64,000 nucleotides of DNA from contig OZ026602.1 in NCBI GenBank assembly GCA_964020085.1, forward strand, positions 33,662,175-33,726,174, in the 5' to 3' direction. This DNA comes from Micromussa lordhowensis (taxonomy: Eukaryota; Cnidaria; Anthozoa; Scleractinia; Lobophylliidae). Numbering within the stretch: position 1 is the first letter of the stretch; every line of letters starts with the position of its first letter. Of this stretch, positions 52,865 to 63,780 are shown one piece after another. The notes under the pieces were generated by a model. It was not told where the DNA came from and did no database searches. It saw nothing but the letters and a program-made list of their open reading frames with translations. A program made the position numbers and the translations under genes.

Positions 52865-53742
52865 ATGAGTTTTAATACCATTTCTTGGTCGGAAATAGCT
52901 AGAGACAACAGTCTAATTCGGAAATGTCTTGACTTGAAGGTAATTTTTCATGTTATTTTTTATTATATTTGTTTTTATTATGTTATGCTAACTTTATCAT
53001 GTTCTGCATGTATATGTCAGTCATCACACCAGATTTCTGCTTTTATTTACAGATGGACGAGGGGAAGACTGTCATGCTTATCAGCAGAGTTGAACTTCTG
53101 GAAAATCAAAGTTTAGTGTCTGCCCCTTTACCTCCACGGAGTGATTATGGTGCCAATCAATATCCAGAAATGCCATGGCTGGACTGTGAAACTGTTAACT
53201 GCAACTGCAGTAGATTTCCTGAGCTGAGCAATGTAATTCTAGCAGAGCAACCTACCCCTAAAAGCAATGTTGAAGTGAGTGGAGAAAATTCATCAGATGA
53301 GACACCTGCATCCTCAGTGGCAAATGATGATATCGATGACTTGGAAGTAACATTGTATTCAGAATATGTGAAATTAAAGGGGTGCACATACCATGAACAT
53401 TTTCAAGAAGCACTCAAGTCATGCAAGTCAAAGCAGCGAGCTAGACAGGAAATTCTGTTAAAGCTATATTATGAACCAACAAATGTGGCTGATGAAAATG
53501 CTGTTGTGGCACAAGTGCAATTACATGATGGAGAATGGACATCCATTGGCTACATCCCAGGGAAAAAAGTGCAAAAAATTCTTGATGCATTTCTATCCTG
53601 TATTATCAAATCTGTTAAGTTCAAGAAAATCGAGTATTCGTACATTTGGTCAATCGGCGAATTCAAGTACATACCAACTTTGGTTGTCACCAAACAGGGA
53701 CGCTGGCCAAGAGAAAATGACAGTTACAGCTACAATGACTAA
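52865..53742 (+). CDS. Small gene with HIRAN-like domain
   Basis: Two exons: 52865-52939 (ATG, MSFNTISWSEIARDNSLIRK) and 53053-53742, joined in phase 0 across a GT-AG intron, giving about 254 residues with no stops. A Ser/Glu/Asp-rich middle is followed by VKLKGCTYHEHFQEALK, LLKLYYEPTNVADENAVVAQ and IGYIPGKKVQKILDAF. The L..EP.N..D.NAI/VV.......IG.IP pattern resembles HIRAN, a module that binds DNA ends or stalled forks. An upstream frame 52417-52683 (MEIVDGNCAPFSSSN, ending ASCFFE at a GT) may be an alternative 5' exon. It is divergent from the KDZ gene and may be host or part of that transposon. Confidence 0.6.
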
Positions 53743-53825
53743 CATTAACTGTTTGCTTAGCATATCTCATTCTTAACGGGTAGTGCTTAATCTTTAGATC
53801 TTAAGATTTGTTTTCCATATTAGGC

Positions 53826-54286
53826 TTCACCACAAAAAAACCTATGGCACCCAGGGGAGTAAGGCCACAGTCATGGTCACCAAAGTATACTTCCTCCATG
53901 TATGCTTCTAAACCGGTTACTAGACACTTTAATCTGCCGAATCATTCTAAGCAACATATGGCAGTCTGCGGCCTCTCCCTACATCAAGGAGGCACAGAAA
54001 GCCGTAAAACTCTTGAACAAAGATTTATTTTTCAAATCGGCACTCTTAATCCTCACGGTATCAACGAGCGCTTTTCATTCAACTAATTCATTCTGTTGTT
54101 TTTCACCTTGCCAGGCACCAACCAATAGCGTAGCTCCACATTTCTGTATATAAACCACACACAACCCACAATTCCTTGATTCGCTCCGACGAAGGGCTAA
54201 CGCTCGAAACGTCAGCTTCCGAATCTCTTTACGGTGGACAATTCACATTATCAACCCAGTTGATAAAACCAAATTATCTTGCAATA

Positions 54287-54323
<37 letters not shown>

Positions 54324-54350
54324 TGCCCCCTTTATACTTCCTCCAGGTTG
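53826..54350 (+). mobile_element. Penelope-like element 3' relic
   Basis: 53860-54086 is the C-terminal end of a GIY-YIG-carrying Penelope-type protein: YASKPVTRHFNLPNHSKQHM, VCGLSLHQGGTESRKTLEQR, FIFQIGTLNPHGINERFSFN and a stop. It is followed by about 260 bp of terminal repeat, including CTCCGACGAAGGGCTAACGC and GCTCGAAACGTCAGC (54184-54215), which matches the relic at 3331-3640. The reverse transcriptase is absent. This is a different Penelope family from the array at 58.4-64 kb. Confidence 0.7.
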
Positions 54351-55099
54351 ATATCACTAAACAGTTGACTTCGCATAGGTAGAAATTGCCAAGTAACAGG
54401 TGGGGTAATAAAACGTTTTTGGAAGAAAAGGCAGCGAGATTTTAGCTAATGTAGCGACAATTTTTGTGCTTCAACAAGAAATTGCCTAAAAGAAATGTTT
54501 CTGCTGTAATGTTTGCCAAGTTCTACCTCCATCCAGCAGGTTGTTATCACTAAACAGTTGACCTCCTATAGCTAGGTAATGCAGAGTAATAAATAGCTCA
54601 AGCTGGTTGGTATTCTGTCATGAATTATGCTGGTGATGTTTCATGTTGGAATTTTGAAAAATTTGCCAATCACATCTTCCCACCCAAATTCTTGTTGTTG
54701 CCATGGGAATCTAGACTTACTACATTTTTTTCAACTCTCAAGTGGGGTACCATTGAAATTAATCAGGTTCTCAGAAATGTACAGTAAAATACATCATGTA
54801 CAAGACTCAATAATATTTATTGCAACATTTTTGCAGAAACCAATCTTAAATTTGTACATATTTCCAAATAAGGCAAACATCTTTATGCTGTCAATTGCCT
54901 CTCAATTTGTGTGCTCTAAAGCACATATTTGGTGTAAAACCATTTAAAACCTGTATCACAAAGTGTTGATATAAAGTTCTCTTTTGAAAAATTATCTAAA
55001 TAATGCTATGTTTATGTGGATGTTGTTTCTCTATTATCTGATTGGAGGAGCCAATTTTTAAATTCACTGTCACACCCACCCTGCTTTCCAAATTAACAT
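54351..55099. other. No gene seen
   Basis: AT-rich sequence between the Penelope relic and the five-exon minus gene. GTTGATATCACTAAACAGTT (54346) and GTTGTTATCACTAAACAGTT (54541) are two copies of a roughly 190-bp direct repeat (CCATCCAGCAGG / CTTCCTCCAGG context). Confidence 0.4.
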
Positions 55100-55690
55100 T
55101 TATTGGTTTAGCTGCATGTGTTGGGGAACTGGGGGTTGTCCTAACACAGGCCTATGTAAACGTTGCCTAATTGATCCTCTGTGTCGAGCAGGAAGAAATG
55201 CCCTTCCTGGGACAAAATTGGACCCATCTTCTCTCTGGTTTATCCTTAAACGGTGTAGGCGAAGAGGGTGGTGGGCTGGGTCAGCATCATCATCTATGTC
55301 AGGGCATTCATCGAAGGATGGATATTCTTCTTCACCTCTAAATCTCTCATTCAGTGTGAAGAAATAGAATGAAAGTGTGTTGTCCATTCGCTTGCAGAAT
55401 TCCCTGAAAGAAAATATAGATATGTATATATGTTTGGTGTATCTAAAACTAAACAAAAAGCTCTATGGTTTGCTTTCTTGTTTATTTACATTGCATTGTT
55501 TAAAATTTCGAAAGGTATATTACACCAAAAAGGCATTTTAAATGTGTGATTGTGCTTGCTAGGATTCAGTTGAGACAAGAGTGGCACATTCATCATCCTC
55601 TAGGAAAAAATAGAACAGAAACAAACAACAGAACACTAACCAACAATATCAAAATGCAACATTACAGTATCTTTTTAACATGAAAAGTTA

Positions 55691-55953
55691 CAGTCAAACC
55701 AAGTGTAGCGTACCCCTCGAGATTACATTAATGAATTGATTATTTGAATATTGAACCCACCAGTCGTTTCACAAACTAATGAATTGATTATTTGAATATT
55801 CAACTCGCTAGTGATTTCAAGAATGCAATAATGAGTTGATTTTTTGAATATTCAACTCGTTAGCCGTATTCTTGGAATGACTAGCGGGTTCAATAATAGA
55901 ATAATCTATTCATTATTGTAATCTTGAGGGGTACGCTTCAGTTGGTTTGACTG
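55691..55953. repeat. MITE with CAGTCAAACCAA ends, TTA duplication
   Basis: Inverted ends CAGTCAAACCAAGTGTAGCG and CGCTTCAGTTGGTTTGACTG extend through TACCCCTC, about 37 bp. Flanked by TTA at 55688-55690 and 55954-55956, as in PIF/Harbinger elements. The interior repeats TGAATTGATTATTTGAATAT several times. Its right end is 14 bp from the 3' border of exon 55968-56195. Confidence 0.75.
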
Positions 55954-56195
55954 TTATGTACATGTACCTGACTAGTTTTGGCCATTTTTCCTTGAACTGC
56001 TTGAGAGAGAAAAGCAGTCCGAGGTAGCGATGGGCAATACTGAAAAACGTCTCCAGATCATCTGTACCACCAGCCCTGGGATGCTCAGCATAGCCAATGT
56101 CATTGTTTAGGCTTCTATGGTGCTCTTGGCTTTCAATGTTGGTTGTCATTTCTATCAACGTTTCTCGAGAGAATCCACGGATGCAATCAACTGGT

Positions 56196-56766
56196 CTGAA
56201 TGAAAAATACAGGCTTTTCAAATGAGAAAAAAATAGTTCATGCCAAAAAGAAACCCCTTAGGGTTACATTATATTGATGGATGAGTACTTAGCAAAATAA
56301 ATTTGTATTTCAAGACAAATTTTTATGCCATCTATTTTTTCCTTATTTTTCCTTAACTTAGTGATTGCTGGTTTAAAATTTCACACATATGACTTAATGG
56401 ATCATTCAGTAAAGGCTTTTGCCTGCCTTTATTGATTTGAGTTGTCAGTCTCCTTGCTATGAGATAAACAACATAATCTATAATTTACTTATGCATTTGT
56501 TATGTCAATTATAATAATACATGCATCAGAGTTCTTATTTGTAAGGTATTTATTTTAGTTTCTTCAATTGATGCTGTTTGTCAGTTAAACGTTGCCTTCA
56601 AGCCCACTAAATCCCATTTTGAACAGTCATAGTTAGTGGACGGAATGCCTGCTTGATTTAAAGACACTGGTATAATCCTCGAGTCTTAAATGCCATCAAA
56701 ATTAGTTTATTAAGTAAATACAGTGCAAATTTAATAAAAATATGCATGTACATATATAGCACTCAC
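56196..56766. other. Intron of the five-exon gene
   Basis: AT-rich intron, no exon or repeat recognised. Confidence 0.4.
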
Positions 56767-58355
56767 CACCAACTTTCTCGAGCTTATCAAGAAGGGTTTT
56801 CTTGCTGCACCTGCTCACACTTTCCTTAGCATCATGAATTAACTGCCATAGGTGCAAAGGTCGTGTCTCCCCTTGAGACCTCAACGAGCAGAACTCTCCA
56901 TCAGTGACGGTACCTGATGTGGAAAAGAACTTTTCAGTGAAACGTTGCACTACCATTGTTTTACGCATACACCATTGTTATTTTTTACTCTGGAACCTTC
57001 GCTTCTGATCATAAAAGGTATAGAACAAAAAAATTAAATGATTATAAAATACATGTTAAAATGCCAGCCTGCTCTAAACTTTGAGAAGCTTGTAAATATA
57101 CATTTAGGCAGACAGACAAAAAAATCAGCTAGATATTATTATGAAATTTAAACAATGTCATCCACCCATCCTAAATCATTCAAGTGTGGGAGATATGGTT
57201 CAAAATGCATGTTTTCATCAGAGAAGGTAGGTCCCAGACCCAGACCGTTTGATCTGGAGTGAGGTACACCTTGAGGTCCACTGGGCCTCGAATTAAAGAG
57301 AAAAGAGGAACAGGCAACAAATTTGTTACTGGCTTACCTGTGACACATAATTCCCGTTTTCGCATCTCCTCTTTGAGATCCTTCGTCTAATCTCTGACAA
57401 ACTGATCCTTTAACGTTCTGCAAGGCTCATAACGAACTGGTAAGGCATACGGTTTCTTTGATCTTTTCTCATCAGATAACATGAGCACCAGGACATGCGT
57501 TGCAGCGGTTCTTTTCTTTTTGAAGAGGTTCCTTAAGTAAATGAAACTGCTGGCTGCTAGGTTATGGACAGATGGCAACACATATTCAGCTTGGGTAGCA
57601 TCAGCAATGGTGGCAAGTGCATTTTTAAGGTCATGATGGAGCTCTTGACTTTGCTGCAGTAGGATCTGGAACTCTACAACCTCCCAGTTGGCTGCCTTCA
57701 AGGTTTCTTCAGGACAATTTGCTTGCCTTGTTTTCTTCTCGAAGTGGTTTGATGCCTCTTGAAAGCCTTCATCTAGGAATGTGATGTCTCCTGTCAGGGC
57801 ATCAAGTACTCGTGGGAGGACCCCCTTAACCATAGCCACATCTCTCAGTTTCAGTCTGTGCATATCTGCCATCCTTTTCTCATATTCCTCTCTCAATGCC
57901 TGCAGTTTACCATCTCCAAGGTCTTCATCTCCATTCCATACTTTTCTCTCCCAGGATTCCATCATGCATTGTTTGATGTCTGTGGCATCGATCTTGATCC
58001 AATACCGCCCACTTGGGTTGGATGACTTAAGTTGGTCAAGTGCTGCAACCTAAAACAGATAACTGATTTATAATGCAGCTACATAATAATAAAACGTTGT
58101 GAACTTTTACTGTGACTTGCTAGGCAAATTATTCACTTTACCTGTAAAAGAGGGTCCATTGTAAATGGTGAGTCGCTGTTGTGTCTCCATTGTGTTGTTC
58201 TGCTAACACAGGCCACATTTATCCTGGCCTAAAAATGAACAAGAACAAAATTGGAATTGCCACATCTGTAGGGAGGATTTGATTGTAATGTATGTCTATC
58301 AAGGTCACTATTTCATGGTCTTCCTATAATTTCAATTATTCCTATAATTTCAATT

Positions 58356-61069
58356 GGTCTTGTTAGCACAAATGAAACGATTAACTTTAAAAACACAACA
58401 ACGCTTTTCAGTTTTCGGAACATGTTTCGATGTTTCAAACATCATCATCAGCCATTATGAATATATAGTAAAGATTTACAAAAGTGGTCGGTATATATAA
58501 CCATATACAATGAAGCTTCATAAATTCAATAGTCGTTAACTGTTAAACTTATTTAAACTAACCAATAAAATGATAGACTAAGAGAAGAAATAACGGAAAA
58601 ATAAACTTAAAATTCCCTGTAAACAACAGTAGATAAATTTAGAAATGTAAGGACAAAATAACGTGCTCAACTTGTTTGTTGAGTTCAGGTTTCAACTGTT
58701 CAATATGAAAGCTCTCTTTTATTTTGAGTTGAGAGTAAGTGCTGGCATTATCGAGAATCTTAAAACAAGAGATATCACACTTATCCCTACAATCTTTAGA
58801 AGCACTAAGATGTTTAAAAATGTGGGAATTTTTGTCCCGAAATAGATGCTCATTAACACGTGTGTTAAAATGTCTATTGGTTTCACCAATATAACGAACT
58901 CCACAGCTCGCACATGTAAACTGATAAACAACACGTGATTTAAGAGAATCGGGAATAAAATCTTTAGGACTAAACATAGTGCTAAGTTTGAACGGAGAGA
59001 AAATAATCTTAACATTTAAGTCTTTGCAATACTTATTAACAATGGATGAAATTTTTCTTCCAGTGTAGGAAGAATAATAACCGATATAAGGTAACTTGTA
59101 GAAGTGGCAGTTGGATGTTTCACATTTAGAAGCGTCCTTTCCTGTTGTTGTAACCTTACTAAGAAAACCTTTAACTGATTTGTCGATGAGCCACTTGGGA
59201 AACATATTGCGTTTCAAAATTTCTGAAAGGTTTTTGATGTCGTTATGAAAACCCTGAGTAGTGTTATTTATTTTGTAAGCTCTATCTATAAGAGTCTTAA
59301 TTAACCCTAATTTGTATTTGAAGGGGGTAAAGCTAAAATAATTAGTCAGGAGACCAGTGTACGTCTTTTTACGATAAACAGAAGTGATAAATGAGCCTTG
59401 GTGATCACTGGCACTTTGCTTTGATAACAATACATCTAAAAATGGCAGCTGACCCTTTTCTTCTGTTTCCATAGTAAACTTAATGTTGGGATGACACGAG
59501 TTAAGGTACTCAAAAAACAAACGGGCATCATTAGAGTTTTTGAAACAACAAATAATATCGTCTACATATCTGCGATAGTATAGTACCTTGGGACCAGTGT
59601 AATTACTTAACCAGAGCTTTTCATAATGACCCATGAAGAAATTGGCTAACACAGGAGCTAAAGGGGAACCCATAGCTACTCCACCATCTACTTGATCATA
59701 AAAGCAACCGTTGAATAAAAAATGAGTGTGGCTAGTAGCAAAATTAAAAAGTTCCTTAAGTTCAGTTTTGCTGAGTTTAAGGTCTAATCCAGTGTTGCTT
59801 TCAAATATGGCATTGACAGCTAAATCAATGGTTTCAGATAAAGGAATATTTGTAAAGAGACTAGCTACATCATATGATACCATAAACACATCCTTGAAAT
59901 CAGCATCTTGAATATCCTTAACGAAACTAAAAGTATCTGTGGCACAAAACTCTGAGGAGATATGAGGCTTGAGTAAAGAACAAAGGTATTTAGCTAAGTT
60001 GTAATTATAAGTGCCTATAGAGGACACAATCGGTCTAAAAGGAGGAATAGTAGAACAGGGGTCCTTGACTTTGTGTAGCTTTGGTAGACCATATAACCTA
60101 GCTGGTTGGGAACCGGTGGGATAAATGTTACGGTAAGTATCAGAATCAAAGACACCGTTTTTCTTAAGCTTACGCAAATACCGTTGTAACTGACCCTCCC
60201 TTCGCAATGTTAGATCGGATTGCAATTTTTTAAATTTAGTGTCGTCACTCAACAAATCACTAATAGCATTATTGTAAGCTAACTTATCAAGTACTACAAC
60301 GCCATTACCTTTATCAGGTCTTAGGATAATTATGTCCTTGTTCTTTTTTAGTCTCTTCAGTATCTTGAGTTTCTTTAAGTCTTTTAACGAAGGTTTGAAA
60401 GAATTGATGTAAGTCATTGCCAAATGCTGAATTTCGCTCCTTACTTCGTTAGCTTTGTTCTTGTCCACTAGATGTCTTTTAAGATCTTGGTGAAGAAGTT
60501 CAAATGTAGTGAAAACCTGACTTTTTCTTACATGCGGTGGTTTTATGGCAAACGTAAGACCGAATTTCAGAATATCAAGTTCTTCCTCAGACAAATTGTA
60601 AGACGAAATGTTTACAACTGTATCTTTGTGTGTGAAAGGAACAGAGGAGTTCTTTGTAAGGCCTTTAAGCTTCTTTTCATGTCCTTTGATAAATACATTC
60701 ACTTTGCGGTCAACACTGTGTTGCGTGACTTTCTTGAGGATGAAAATGTCAATGCTGCTTAATACTTTACCGATCTTGCTCCATTGCTTTTCTAAGTCAG
60801 TGTCCAGTTTCCTTTTCTCTTGAGTTCGCCTGAGGATGGAGGTTCTTAGAAGACGTTTTCGTATGTAGACTGCATCGGAGTTACATACATTGGGAAGATC
60901 AAAGGAAATGAACTTGGGATAAACACCAAAGGCTTGACAGTTTTTGAGAAACTGAACATCCAGTTCAGCTTTTCTCGACTTGGTTGCCAGCTTTTCAAGC
61001 TTGCGAAACTCGGAAACAGCCAACAAACCATTGTAGTTCTGTGCTAAGTCGTGAATCACTTTACCAAAT
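58356..61069 (-). mobile_element. Penelope-like unit 1 of tandem array
   Basis: A 2,714-bp unit on the minus strand. It begins abruptly at GGTCTTGTTAGC after an ATTCCTATAATTTCAATT repeat in the host side, and the same sequence recurs at 61070 and 63781. Each unit holds the 3' end of one ORF, a roughly 200-bp untranslated stretch with a hammerhead motif, and the start of the next ORF, so the shared segment (58356-58638 and its copies) acts as a pseudo-LTR. Penelope elements are known to integrate as partial tandems with pLTRs. Confidence 0.88.
58411..58458 (-). ncRNA. Hammerhead ribozyme motif, copy 1
   Basis: Minus strand, CTGATGA core at about 58447-58453, then stem II GATGTTT-G-AAACATC, then GAAAC. 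The conserved CUGAUGA and GAAA boxes are exact. A minimal stem III can form with ACAUGU, leaving a U before the predicted cut, and GG/CC pairs close stem I. Hammerheads of this short-stem-III type are known from Penelope-like retroelements (established knowledge). This terminal copy lacks a complete downstream ORF. Confidence 0.7.
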
Positions 61070-61137
61070 GGTCTTGTTAGCACAAATGAAACGATTAACT
61101 TTAAAAACACAACAACGCTTTTCAGTTTTCGGAACAT
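58639..61137 (-). CDS. Penelope-like RT / GIY-YIG protein, unit 1
   Basis: ATG at 61137 (MFRKLKSVVVFLKLIVSF); an in-frame TTG lies 15 bases upstream. About 830 residues, no stops. N-terminal region, then Penelope-type reverse transcriptase: ILRPDKGNGVVVLDK, RLYGLPKLHK, VSYDVASLFTNIP, VAMGSPLAPVLANFFMG, and catalytic YRRYVDD near residue 525. A Cys/His linker (CETSNCHFYKLPYIGYY) precedes a GIY-YIG endonuclease (CGVRYIGETNRHFNTRVNEH) near residue 750. Relative to unit 2 it has one extra Gly codon in the QVDGGVAMGSP motif (plus strand CCA inserted near 59690), which lies next to the active site. Confidence 0.9.
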   Translation of the reverse strand: MFRKLKSVVVFLKLIVSFVLTRPFGKVIHDLAQNYNGLLAVSEFRKLEKLATKSRKAELDVQFLKNCQAFGVYPKFISFDLPNVCNSDAVYIRKRLLRTSILRRTQEKRKLDTDLEKQWSKIGKVLSSIDIFILKKVTQHSVDRKVNVFIKGHEKKLKGLTKNSSVPFTHKDTVVNISSYNLSEEELDILKFGLTFAIKPPHVRKSQVFTTFELLHQDLKRHLVDKNKANEVRSEIQHLAMTYINSFKPSLKDLKKLKILKRLKKNKDIIILRPDKGNGVVVLDKLAYNNAISDLLSDDTKFKKLQSDLTLRREGQLQRYLRKLKKNGVFDSDTYRNIYPTGSQPARLYGLPKLHKVKDPCSTIPPFRPIVSSIGTYNYNLAKYLCSLLKPHISSEFCATDTFSFVKDIQDADFKDVFMVSYDVASLFTNIPLSETIDLAVNAIFESNTGLDLKLSKTELKELFNFATSHTHFLFNGCFYDQVDGGVAMGSPLAPVLANFFMGHYEKLWLSNYTGPKVLYYRRYVDDIICCFKNSNDARLFFEYLNSCHPNIKFTMETEEKGQLPFLDVLLSKQSASDHQGSFITSVYRKKTYTGLLTNYFSFTPFKYKLGLIKTLIDRAYKINNTTQGFHNDIKNLSEILKRNMFPKWLIDKSVKGFLSKVTTTGKDASKCETSNCHFYKLPYIGYYSSYTGRKISSIVNKYCKDLNVKIIFSPFKLSTMFSPKDFIPDSLKSRVVYQFTCASCGVRYIGETNRHFNTRVNEHLFRDKNSHIFKHLSASKDCRDKCDISCFKILDNASTYSQLKIKESFHIEQLKPELNKQVEHVILSLHF

Positions 61138-63780
61138 GTTTCGATGTTTCAAACATCATCATCAGCCATTATGAATATATAGTAAAGATTTACAAAAGTG
61201 GTCGGTATATATAACCATATACAATGAAGCTTCATAAATTCAATAGTCGTTAACTGTTAAACTTATTTAAACTAACCAATAAAATGATAGACTAAGAGAA
61301 GAAATAACGGAAAAATAAACTTAAAATTCCCTGTAAACAACAGTAGATAAATTTAGAAATGTAAGGACAAAATAACGTGCTCAACTTGTTTGTTGAGTTC
61401 AGGTTTCAACTGTTCAATATGAAAGCTCTCTTTTATTTTGAGTTGAGAGTAAGTGCTGGCATTATCGAGAATCTTAAAACAAGAGATATCACACTTATCC
61501 CTACAATCTTTAGAAGCACTAAGATGTTTAAAAATGTGGGAATTTTTGTCCCGAAATAGATGCTCATTAACACGTGTGTTAAAATGTCTATTGGTTTCAC
61601 CAATATAACGAACTCCACAGCTCGCACATGTAAACTGATAAACAACACGTGATTTAAGAGAATCGGGAATAAAATCTTTAGGACTAAACATAGTGCTAAG
61701 TTTGAACGGAGAGAAAATAATCTTAACATTTAAGTCTTTGCAATACTTATTAACAATGGATGAAATTTTTCTTCCAGTGTAGGAAGAATAATAACCGATA
61801 TAAGGTAACTTGTAGAAGTGGCAGTTGGATGTTTCACATTTAGAAGCGTCCTTTCCTGTTGTTGTAACCTTACTAAGAAAACCTTTAACTGATTTGTCGA
61901 TAAGCCACTTGGGAAACATATTGCGTTTCAAAATTTCTGAAAGGTTTTTGATGTCGTTATGAAAACCCTGAGTAGTGTTATTTATTTTGTAAGCTCTATC
62001 TATAAGAGTCTTAATTAACCCTAATTTGTATTTGAAGGGGGTAAAGCTAAAATAATTAGTCAGGAGACCAGTGTACGTCTTTTTACGATAAACAGAAGTG
62101 ATAAATGAGCCTTGGTGATCACTGGCACTTTGCTTTGATAACAATACATCTAAAAATGGCAGCTGACCCTTTTCTTCTGTTTCCATAGTAAACTTAATGT
62201 TGGGATGACACGAGTTAAGGTACTCAAAAAACAAACGGGCATCATTAGAGTTTTTGAAACAACAAATAATATCGTCTACATATCTGCGATAGTATAGTAC
62301 CTTGGGACCAGTGTAATTACTTAACCAGAGCTTTTCATAATGACCCATGAAGAAATTGGCTAACACAGGAGCTAAAGGGGAACCCATAGCTACTCCATCT
62401 ACTTGATCATAAAAGCAACCGTTGAATAAAAAATGAGTGTGGCTAGTAGCAAAATTAAAAAGTTCCTTAAGTTCAGTTTTGCTGAGTTTAAGGTCTAATC
62501 CAGTGTTGCTTTCAAATATGGCATTGACAGCTAAATCAATGGTTTCAGATAAAGGAATATTTGTAAAGAGACTAGCTACATCATATGATACCATAAACAC
62601 ATCCTTGAAATCAGCATCTTGAATATCCTTAACGAAACTAAAAGTATCTGTGGCACAAAACTCTGAGGAGATATGAGGCTTGAGTAAAGAACAAAGGTAT
62701 TTAGCTAAGTTGTAATTATAAGTGCCTATAGAGGACACAATCGGTCTAAAAGGAGGAATAGTAGAACAGGGGTCCTTGACTTTGTGTAGCTTTGGTAGAC
62801 CATATAACCTAGCTGGTTGGGAACCGGTGGGATAAATGTTACGGTAAGTATCAGAATCAAAGACACCGTTTTTCTTAAGCTTACGCAAATACCGTTGTAA
62901 CTGACCCTCCCTTCGCAATGTTAGATCGGATTGCAATTTTTTAAATTTAGTGTCGTCACTCAACAAATCACTAATAGCATTATTGTAAGCTAACTTATCA
63001 AGTACTACAACGCCATTACCTTTATCAGGTCTTAGGATAATTATGTCCTTGTTCTTTTTTAGTCTCTTCAGTATCTTGAGTTTCTTTAAGTCTTTTAACG
63101 AAGGTTTGAAAGAATTGATGTAAGTCATTGCCAAATGCTGAATTTCGCTCCTTACTTCGTTAGCTTTGTTCTTGTCCACTAGATGTCTTTTAAGATCTTG
63201 GTGAAGAAGTTCAAATGTAGTGAAAACCTGACTTTTTCTTACATGCGGTGGTTTTATGGCAAACGTAAGACCGAATTTCAGAATATCAAGTTCTTCCTCA
63301 GACAAATTGTAAGACGAAATGTTTACAACTGTATCTTTGTGTGTGAAAGGAACAGAGGAGTTCTTTGTAAGGCCTTTAAGCTTCTTTTCATGTCCTTTGA
63401 TAAATACATTCACTTTGCGGTCAACACTGTGTTGCGTGACTTTCTTGAGGATGAAAATGTCAATGCTGCTTAATACTTTACCGATCTTGCTCCATTGCTT
63501 TTCTAAGTCAGTGTCCAGTTTCCTTTTCTCTTGAGTTCGCCTGAGAATGGAGGTTCTTAGAAGACGTTTTCGTATGTAGACTGCATCGGAGTTACATACA
63601 TTGGGAAGATCAAAGGAAATGAACTTGGGATAAACACCAAAGGCTTGACAGTTTTTGAGAAACTGAACATCCAGTTCAGCTTTTCTCGACTTGGTTGCCA
63701 GCTTTTCAAGCTTGCGAAACTCGGAAACAGCCAACGAACCATTGTAGTTCTGTGCTAAGTCGTGAATCACTTTACCAAAT
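61070..63780 (-). mobile_element. Penelope-like unit 2 of tandem array
   Basis: A 2,711-bp unit, identical to unit 1 except for a 3-bp deletion and a handful of substitutions (for example Ser/Leu near the N-terminus, GATAAG/GATGAG near 61900). The near-identity means very recent amplification, or an assembly repeat. Head-to-tail on the minus strand. Confidence 0.88.
61125..61172 (-). ncRNA. Hammerhead ribozyme motif, copy 2
   Basis: Same sequence as copy 1. The ORF start codon of unit 1 (61135-61137) lies in the ACAUGU of stem III, so predicted self-cleavage, after the U that follows it, would cut the RNA within the second codon. Catalytic boxes CTGATGA and GAAA are intact. Confidence 0.7.

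Larger units (their letters stand above)
55100..58223 (-). pseudogene. Five-exon gene, uncharacterised family
   Basis: Exons (minus): 58142-58223 (VSRTTQWRHNSDSPFTMDPL), 57338-58049, 56767-56913 (GTVTDGEFCSLRSQGETRPL), 55968-56195 (GHPRA-like EHPRAGGTDDLETFFSIAH) and 55100-55403 (FNLNERFRGEEEYPSF, PGRAFLPARHRGSIRQRLHR, stop). All borders are GT-AG and joined codons make sense. Exon 2 carries WNGDEDLGDGKLQALREEYE, a helical segment and LSDEKRSKKPYALPVRYEPC. I recognise the arrangement as an uncharacterised protein family present in several animals, but no function is known to me. An in-frame TAG at 57387-57389 (VRD-stop-TKDLKEEM) would truncate it. The first exon found begins at an acceptor, so the true 5' end is missing, possibly cut off by the Penelope insertion at 58356. 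Confidence 0.55.

Noticed and set aside
61138..61152. TTG at 61152 as the start of the Penelope ORF
   Set aside because: Non-ATG starts are unlikely in animals; the in-frame ATG at 61137 was chosen. A stop lies just upstream of the TTG.
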